NCBI GenBank assembly: GCA_916700875.1
Contig: CAKAKS010000066.1
Span: 34,470,490-34,534,489 of the forward strand
Origin: Sebastes aleutianus
Taxonomy: Eukaryota > Chordata > Actinopteri > Perciformes > Sebastidae
Direction of reading: 5' to 3'
Length of the DNA stretch: 64,000 nt
How positions within the stretch are numbered: the first letter of the stretch is position 1; each line of letters opens with the position of its first letter. The position numbers and the translations under genes were made by a program. This document shows positions 15,201 through 24,200 of the stretch, one piece after another. The notes under the pieces are model-generated. The model searched no databases. It saw only the letters and a program-made list of their open reading frames with translations, and had not been told where the DNA came from.

Positions 15201-18200
15201 ATATTATCTCACTCCCACTGGAAGCGGTCACGGCAAACACCTGAATACTAAGCTCTCTATATGACAGCATTGATGGAAACAACTTCACATACTGAATATG
15301 CAGACACAAAAATGACACAAGCACACAACATCATGACAATCTCATGAAACCCTGATTGTGCAAATCCTTTTCCACCAGGGACAGTGTGCGCCTACGCAGC
15401 TGCTGTGTAACTGGACAGCAGGGAAACAGAGGAATAACACGATCCCTCAAGAGGAAACGAGATCAACACAGCAATTAAACAATATCATATACATGTAATA
15501 AATCAATAATAGAGGGTTGAACTTCTTAGAGACAGAATATCATAGGGAGGAGTGTCAGCTCTTGAGGTGTGAATCAAACTGATGTAAGACAGAATACAGT
15601 ATTTGTGTTGGTGAGGAGCATCCCAGTTTGTGACATTGGGGGTTTAAGCATCTGTCCTGTCTGTCAGACTGAACGTAGAGGGACTCAGTGCTGGGAGGGA
15701 CAGGCCCACTGCAATCACTGCCTCTAATCTGCCAATCCTCCCAATCCTCTTACTCCATCCATCGCTCCCCTCCGCTATTTCTGGGTCGTTTCTGTGTCAG
15801 CGGATGTGACGTCATGGGGGAAGCAGCATCACTGGCTCATACACACAGATGATTACACAGCACTCATCCTCCAAAACAAGTCCACATGTAATAATAATTC
15901 ACTTGAAGAGTTGTTCCCAAGGTGTCATAAGCACATTATCATGACACCGGGGCCATATGATAAGTGGCTGTGTGGCTAATGCCAGAATTGTGCATGACCT
16001 AATATGAAATTGGAGATAATTCCCTAATGTTTGTCTCAGATTTAAAGGGATTGTAAGTTTTTACACATTAATGTGTTTTAATAGTTTTTTATTGCCAATG
16101 TGTGAACAGGTTGTAACCTAACCTAAGAAATGAGACCTTCCGCGACTTTCTGTGTTTCTTACCTCTATCAGCTGCTTTTCATTTGAAAAGGCTGTTTTTT
16201 CTGGCAAAATCCAACGGATGTGTCGTCATGCGCCCTCGCAAGTGCTTTTAAAGCTAAGAGTGCGCAACCATAGCTAACATTCAGTTAGAAATGGAGTCCG
16301 CTAACGCCGACGAACGACCAGCTCCCACCACAACTCAGACTCTGACACAAACTCCACGGAAGCACCAAAAAACAAGACTCGGTCAAAACCGAGTATCTGT
16401 CTGGACCGTATATGGTCAGTATGCAGATTTGTGGCTAAATTGTTACACAAATAGTCAGTGGTCATGTCTGTTATGTTTTGTGAACAGTTTTTTTTCCCAC
16501 TTATATCTTAATGTTTGATTGAAAAACAACTTATAATGAATCAAATGACATTCAGTAATAGTAAATGGTAACATTTACTAGTCAGTAAATTATACATTTT
16601 ATACAAGGTGAAAAGGTATTAGCATGACATACAGTACAGTATGCAAGGTTAAAAGTATTTCATTCTTTTATTAAAGCATGTGTATCTAAAGCATTCATCA
16701 TATAAGTGGTGTGTAACAATATATACATATTTCGCGAAAGTTTATGTCATCACTGACGTTGTTGCTGCCGTATTTATTCCTAGATGGAGTGTTAATGGAG
16801 CAGCTACAATGTTAGCATATCCTGGCAGTGATCGATCCAAACTCCATTCAGAAAACAAGCATTTTAAAAGTTGTTTGTTTGTCGTCTTGTGGACAGACCT
16901 GACAAAGTATGAATTCAGACTTTTTACTAATCAGCATCATTATGTAGTTATTTCGGCTTCACTTTTGATCCGTTTACAACAACGTCGCTGCCGTATTTAT
17001 GCCTAGATGACGTTATTGAGTGTTGATGGAGTAGCTACAATGTTAGCATAGCCTGGCATTGATAGATCTGAACTCCGTTCAGAAAACAAGCATTTTAAAA
17101 GTTATTTGCTTGTTGTGTTACGAACACACCCGACAAAGCATGAATTCGGTCTTTTTACAAATCAACATCATAATGTCGTTATTTTGGCATCATTTTGATC
17201 CGTTTATTGCAAATAAATCACCGCACAGTCTGTTTATTTTGGGTTCATACTGCAGTAGCAACGTGTGTCTTGCTAGATACAGATACAGTATATAAAAACA
17301 GCTCGCCGCCGGGTGACGTTATGAACCCAGACACAACAGCGTTTGGTTTTCTGACATATCTGGGACTTCCACAACATGTATAAAGCAGCAATAGAGGTTA
17401 TTTCTGGAGGAAAGCGAGGCGAAAATTTGCTTCGCGCTTGGTGTGAATGCACGGTTACACAATACGAAGCACAACATAACGTAACTTAAACGAACATAAA
17501 CGATAGCACATGTACAACAACAGCACTATGTAATGATACATTGAACCGCTGACACGCTCCCCAGAAAACGTAAACACAGAACTGTTCTCCGCCTTTTCAT
17601 TTTGAAAGAGCAACGGCCAATGAGGAGACTCCAACAGTCGGCCGACCAATCCTGCAACTTCATCACTCAGTCAGTCAGTGACAGACTTTTGCGTTTGTAG
17701 GGCTGTCCCTCTGCGGTCCAGCCAAAAACAAAGTTATATCTAGTGAAGCCCGTCTTGTAAAACAGGAAGCAAACCAACGTGTCGCCTCACTGTTTTGACT
17801 GATGCTCGCTCGCGTCTATGTAGTGCGAGCACAAGCGTGAGCGCGAGCAACAGAATGCTGACTGTCGTTGACTCAACGGCAACAGGTGTCGCTGTTAACA
17901 AGCAATTTCTGATTCTTACAGAGAGTCCCTTTAAGGATAAGTTTATATGATTTATTGCAAAACATTTCCATAAAGGTGGATCAGCTGTTCCACACTCTCC
18001 AGGCAGCCTAGCTAGTGATGACAGTAAATGTGAGTGGTCCTGTTTATCCAATTAAAGGATTAAGTGGAAGTGTTCATGAGAGAATGGGACGCCACCTGAC
18101 AAGCAGCATTCACAGGCGGGACAAACAACAACAGGCTGCTGCTGCAGATAGATCTGTCTAATCCAGGTTTATAATATCGTATTTTATCACAGTAACTAGC

Positions 18201-21200
18201 TGTAACTATGTGGAAGAGCAGCTCCTCTCCTCTGGCAAACCTATGTCGACTCAACAACATGATAGAAGGGGAGATTGTACCAGTGCTTGAAGTGGAAAAA
18301 AATAAGTGTCAGTACTCCCCTTATTCACATGTTGACGTGTGTATCGGTTACACAAATCTCTTGCTCCTATTTATGTATTTATCTTTTCTTTTAGCATGTT
18401 CTACTGTGTCAGTCATAATCAGTTGTGAGTTTATTACTATATTTTTATACTTGTGCTCTGCATCTTCTATAGTAGGCCTATAATACTGCAATAATATTCA
18501 CACTGGAACATTATAGGGTTAAGGTGGTGTGTTTGTATATATAGTGTTAATACTTAAAGTGCTGTGTTATTTGTAGTATCGCTCTATAATATATTATAGG
18601 ATGCCTATAGGCTGGAATCAACAGACAGACAGACAGGTAGGTACACCTGCAGAGCCGAGCTATTCATTCATTCAGGTTTTAGGAGCAGCGTCGCAGTCAG
18701 GATGCTTTTACACAGCAGGATAGACACCAAGAAAATTTGAAGGTTTTGACTTAAAACTATGCAATTTTAGGACATGTGCATTTAATTATGATTAATTAAA
18801 TGATTATTTGTATTATTTATCACAGCCTTCATCTGAACATTTATATTCTGGAAATGTTTGCCCTAAAAGAGCTGATTCAGAAATCTTTTAAACATACATA
18901 CATATTCAAATCTACATAACATTTAAGAATACCTGGTGTTTTACTAGGTTCCATGTAGACACATACTGTACACTACCTGACAGCACCAGACAGTAGACAG
19001 ACACAGTTAGAGACAAGCAGGTGAACGTAGTGGAGCTTTTAGCAGCTAAAGAGACAGATATTTCTCTCAGGAGTTGGTGGAGACCAAACCAGGGCTAAAC
19101 GCAGAGTGAATATTGGACTCACATTCACTGAAAACAGCTACCTGCTGCTGCTGTTTGACACAGTGTTGATGAGAGCAGTGAGACTGAACCAATAACGTTA
19201 ATGGCCATAAAACCCAAACAATGAGCAGAGTTGATGATAATTCTCCGTGGGTTTGTCACTACGAGTAACTCCTTTCATATTACATAGTTATTTGATCTAT
19301 TGTAAATATAAAAACATTGATAAAAGCTGTAGCAGATTGGAGCAAATGTGATTTAAAAAAGTTATTTTTATGAAACGGTCACTATATCCTGACAGTAGTA
19401 CATGAGACAGGTAATCTGAAAAAAATCATGTTCCTCTGTGTCCTCCGGTGTCCTCCAGTGCTCCTAACGGCAAGATTTCACAGACCGGAGGAAAACAATC
19501 ACTTGCGAACACTTTATCAAAAGGTCAAACTAGGCAGAGCTGATCAAATATAAATCAATATTCTGTTACTGTAATGTCTATTTCTTGGATAAAATGTTTA
19601 CAGAAACATCTTGTAGTGTACTGTTTAGCTGTAAAATGAGAAGGTTTGTTGAGATCAGTTGAGGATATACTAAGCACCGCCCACCAGCCGGAGCAAACTT
19701 TCTCATTTTACAGCTAAACAGTACACTACAAGATGTCTCTGAAAACATTTGAGGTGAGAAATAGACATTACAGTAACAGAATATTGATTCAAATTTGATC
19801 AGCGCTGCCTCGTTTGACCGTTTGATCAAACTTTGCGAGTGATTGACAGCTGCCTCCATTGAATGAACAGCCAATAGGAACACTCTCTCTCTGAAATGAC
19901 CTGTGATTGGCCAAAGCCCCCCGTAATGGGCTAGATTTATTTAGATAGATGTGAAAACAGAGCCATGAGGAGGTGCAGAAGCCTAGTTTTCTCTTGAATT
20001 ACAATATGCTGATGCCAAAAATATTCTGCCTACTGCCGCTTTAATGCATCTTTAAATTCCAATGCTTTCACATCAGGGCATCTGTTAATGTGTGACAGAC
20101 TGGCCACCCTCAAAGAAACACTAACTGAAGCTTTAACAGACGATTCTCTCCCAGAAACATTATCTTACCTCTGGTTATCAAAACATATACAGTATATCAA
20201 GTTTTTAAAAGAAATATTCTTTGATAATGACATATGTGTCTTTAAGATGTTAAAGTAAAACACCTGCAACAAGGCTGTATTACCAGCCCGACATAGTAGG
20301 CACTCAGGGGCCCCGAAATCCCCATATTCACTTTGTGTCAGTTGGTATACGGTTATTTGATCAATTGCAAATTTGTTTGTGAATATGCACGACTACGCAG
20401 AATCAAGAGAAATGAGAAGGGCCTTAAATGCCCCACATTGTAAAAAGTGAGTTTTTCAGGTCTTGTACATTATAAAGCAGGTTTAAGTTATATATAAATG
20501 CTGTTAAACCATCAAAACGCTCAATATGCGGCGAAATACACACATCCCGTATTCAGAAATTGCGTGTTAGGATTTCTGTCCATTTGTGATGTCACAAATA
20601 TACAATATATAGATCATTTCACGATTTTAAACGTAAACATTCTAAATGTGTCCGAGTTTATTTCCTGTTGCAGTGTATGTAAATAGCATCAGCTGACGGG
20701 AAGTAAACATGGACCCAAACTGTTGCCTAGCAACGCAATTACGTTGCTATTCCGTTGAAATGCACTAAAACGGAGCGTTTCAGACAGGGAGTATACAGGT
20801 ATACTAAGGCAGACAGTACGAGGAAAATAATGTGTTTTTTAACATAACAGCATGTAAACATGTTCTATTAGAAACACAAAATACAAGTATGAACCTGAAA
20901 ATGAGCATGATGTGAGACCTTTAAGTTGGATCCTGCTTTATTAGCTGTAGAGGGTAAAAAGGGAGGGTCATTAAAGTATGATACAGTGCCACTTAGTCAT
21001 CAGTAATAGTTAGCTTATTACAAATGGGAATGTAGGACTAAATTAAAAATTAGCATGGAAATGTATATTTTTTAGTGAACCTGCCTCAGTTTCATGACTG
21101 TAAAACTGATCAGATGAAACAGCTCTGCTCAACAAAAAGTCACCACAAATGTATTATAAACATCTTGTAACTATATCTTTAAAGTAATTGTATTGTATGT

Positions 21201-24200
21201 ATACCCTTTATAGTAAACTTATGTTTTAAATACTATCTGCTTGTAGGGCTGGGTCAATACACCTTCCAATTCGATACTATGGACTACTAGGACACCATCT
21301 CAGTACTGGAGAGCTCCTTTCTATCGACAGGCTGCTCCACCCAAAGTGTGTGAAGGAGCGCTATCGCAGGTCTTTACTTCCTGCAGCTGTCAGACTCCAC
21401 AACCAGCAATGCTCCCAGTAGACAACAACCAGCATTGCTCCCAGTAGACCACAACCAGCATTGCTCCCAGTATACCACAACCAGCACTGCTCCCAGTAGA
21501 CCACAACCAGCATTGCTCCCAGTATACCACAACCAGCAATGCTCCCAGTAGACCACAACCAGCATTGCTCCCAGTATACCACAACCAGCACTGCTCCCAG
21601 TATACCACAACCAGCAATGCTCCCAGTAGACCACAACCAGCATTGCTCCCAGTATACCACAACCAGCACTGCTCCCAGTAGACCACAACCAGCACTGCTC
21701 CCAGTAGACCACAACCAGCATTGCTCCAAGTAGACCACTTACACACCAAAAGACTGATATTAACCTGATATTTTCAGGTGGAATTTCATTCATTCATTCA
21801 TTCTCACTGTGCAACATCATTTTCCACTTTTTATTGTCAATACTGTATATACTGTTCCTATTTTTATACTTCCTTCTATTTAAATGGTTCATATTTTGTT
21901 ACACTTTGTTTAGCTCTTTATTTACTGTGTTAGCTGATGCATCTTGTTTTTTGCACTATCCCCTTTGCTGCTGTACACTGCAAATGTCCCCACTGCGGGA
22001 CTAATAAAGGAATATCTTATCTTATCTCTTATCTTACTACATACAGCCTTATAGTCAGTGTATTAACATTACATGTTACATTATACAGTAACTTAGATGG
22101 CGGTCGGCATGTTCGACCGCATGTTCCCAGTTGTGCCCCCTGGCACGGAAGCTAAGCCATGTACTGCTGTGTGGACGCCACGTTCGTTCGGATCCAAAGG
22201 TCACACAATAACACAAACAAAGTAACTGATCGATGCAGCGGTAGACCAGCAACTCCCATGTTCTGAGAGATAAAAACACTGTTTTTGTAAATGGAGTCTG
22301 GTGTGGTCTTGAAGACGGCGATATAACTGCTTCATTCCCAGTCGTAAAGGGCTGTCTGATGGCGAGGTAAAGCTGTGAAAATATTCTAAATATAGTGTAC
22401 ACTTTAACTGATATTGATTTTTTTAGGTGGCTAAAATATGTTTTGTAACTGAAGCTGTTATACCGCGGTCTTCAAAACCAGAACACAAAACTTCAAACTT
22501 CAAACTTCAAACAATCTGAACTAACCCTTTCATCTTAGCACAGCTAACTATGACTCAGCTAGTGCTAGCGTTCACATTATTCACAATAACCTTATTGATT
22601 GGCTTCCTTTGGAAACCAACGTCACTCCTTTTATAACGGCTGAGTGGGGACACATTGATCCGCCCTTTAAGTTTCTACTGTTCTCTGTTCTTACTCTGAA
22701 ATTACATGGTAACAACAAGCTGTGTGTTGTTCTCCCGTTGGCATGTGGGCTTAAACATAAAAAGTGGATTAAATCGAGAAAACCACTCGCACCCTTGCCT
22801 CGTCCCCCGGAGCCGCCGCACGCTCCCCTCCCGGTGGCGCAGTCCCCCCATTGGTGGGGAGGATGAAACAAAAACACGAGTCATTCCCTCGTCTCTGCCA
22901 CCCCGGACCCAAGCCAATAAATAAACTTTCAAAACACACGGACCTTATAGCCGCCGGTTAGCGGCACAGGAAACACAAAGGCTAACGTAAACTACAAGTT
23001 GGCGCCACATGTGAAGCTTAAAAGATAGGTAGTTATTTTCTCGGCTCTCAGAGTTTCAGCAGCTCGGTCAAATTTTGCGTATTTGTTACGACTGTGAGTT
23101 TAAATTGTATGGACCCAGTAGTAGAGGTGAAACGCTGCCCCCTATTTGTTTGGAGCATGTGGCTAGGCATTACACATTGCACCTTTAAACTCTTCTATAT
23201 TTGTTATAGACCATTACTTATTTCTTTGATTTCCTTTTGTGTTTTTTGTTGTTATTCTTGTTCTTTTTCTTTTCCTCTGATGAAGATGAGTAGGCCATTA
23301 CAGTAGTTAACCCATCTAAAACAGCCTTATTGGAAAGAGGCACCATTTCATCTAACACTGAAACTGAAGCATTAAATAATTCCAGATGTAAACGAGCTTT
23401 TCATTCAGGTGGAATGATCCATCTCATGTCAAGATTTTGCAATGCCTTCAACGAAAATGAAAGTTGAAACATTTGTATTCAGTGTGGGCATCTTTAGTCC
23501 CGTGAGAGCTTCTCGGTTTGCGTGAGACCAAACCAACCTGACCCATGTAGGCTACATGACTACATGATGTTTAATAATGGACTACTGAAGTTTGATATAC
23601 AGCAGACAGTTGAAACGAACCCTTGTTTCCTGTGTCTGTTGGAGTTGGATCCTGCTCCTCTCCTCTTCCTCTGAGTGATGTCAAAGCGCTTAATCCGCAC
23701 AAAGATTAGCGAGGCAGGATTTACATCCAACCAGGACTCCGTGCTTTTATATAGTAGCCTATAGGCCTACAATACACGCCAATAATGACTAAATGAACTA
23801 TAGAAACCTCCATCAGAACACCACCGAACATAATCATATCTGTTTAATTCACCTCACTGACAACACAATCTGGAGAAACAACCGTTTGGAGAGCCGCGTG
23901 GGTCGGATGGATCCGTGCGTCTTTTGCGCATCGAACTTCCCAACATGAATTAAAACAACAGTCTAACATAGTAGCATTGTCCTATACTACCATCAATAAT
24001 CAGAAAAGTTACATAATGCAAGGAGCGCTCATATCTCAAACTGAAGGTTTGATAATGGGGATTGCCCTTCATGTCTTTACTTTACATGATTTTGGAATAA
24101 TGATCATTAAATGAACCGTGGATTATACGACAGCATGTTAGTATAACAAATGCGTAAATGTTCTAATAAATAAGATACACTCACTGTCTCCAACAATGGC

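Larger units (their letters stand above)
21245..22037 (+). mobile_element. LINE 3' end (reverse transcriptase tail plus 3' UTR), 5'-truncated
   Basis: Around 21330-21420 the plus strand encodes HPKCVKERYRRSLLPAAVRL then HNQQCSQ-stop, typical of the C-terminus of a fish non-LTR reverse transcriptase ORF. The 3' UTR ends CACTGCGGGACTAATAAAGG and a TCTTATCTTATC tail, a standard LINE 3' end. It is 5'-truncated and carries the minisatellite at 21397. Intron 1 of stxbp1. Confidence 0.75.

Noticed and set aside
16291..16518. Small protein starting MESANADERPAP
   Set aside because: It lies inside a family E element. The shorter copy at 2452 does not keep the frame, and no domain is visible.
21361..21793. 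Overlapping 119-139-codon minus-strand open frames (GLLGAVLVVVYWEQCWLW-type repeats)
   Set aside because: They are produced by a 26-bp minisatellite without stops in any minus frame. The sense of the parent LINE is the opposite strand.
22076..22402. 108-codon minus-strand frame
   Set aside because: It overlaps a family C dispersed repeat that is also present at 14096 and 44740 without a conserved frame.
22700..23000. Solo LTR or retroelement end (AGTTGGCGCC next to a possible primer site, CAATAAATAAAC)
   Set aside because: No paired LTR, no TG...CA boundaries with duplication, and no gag or pol sequence; too weak to call.
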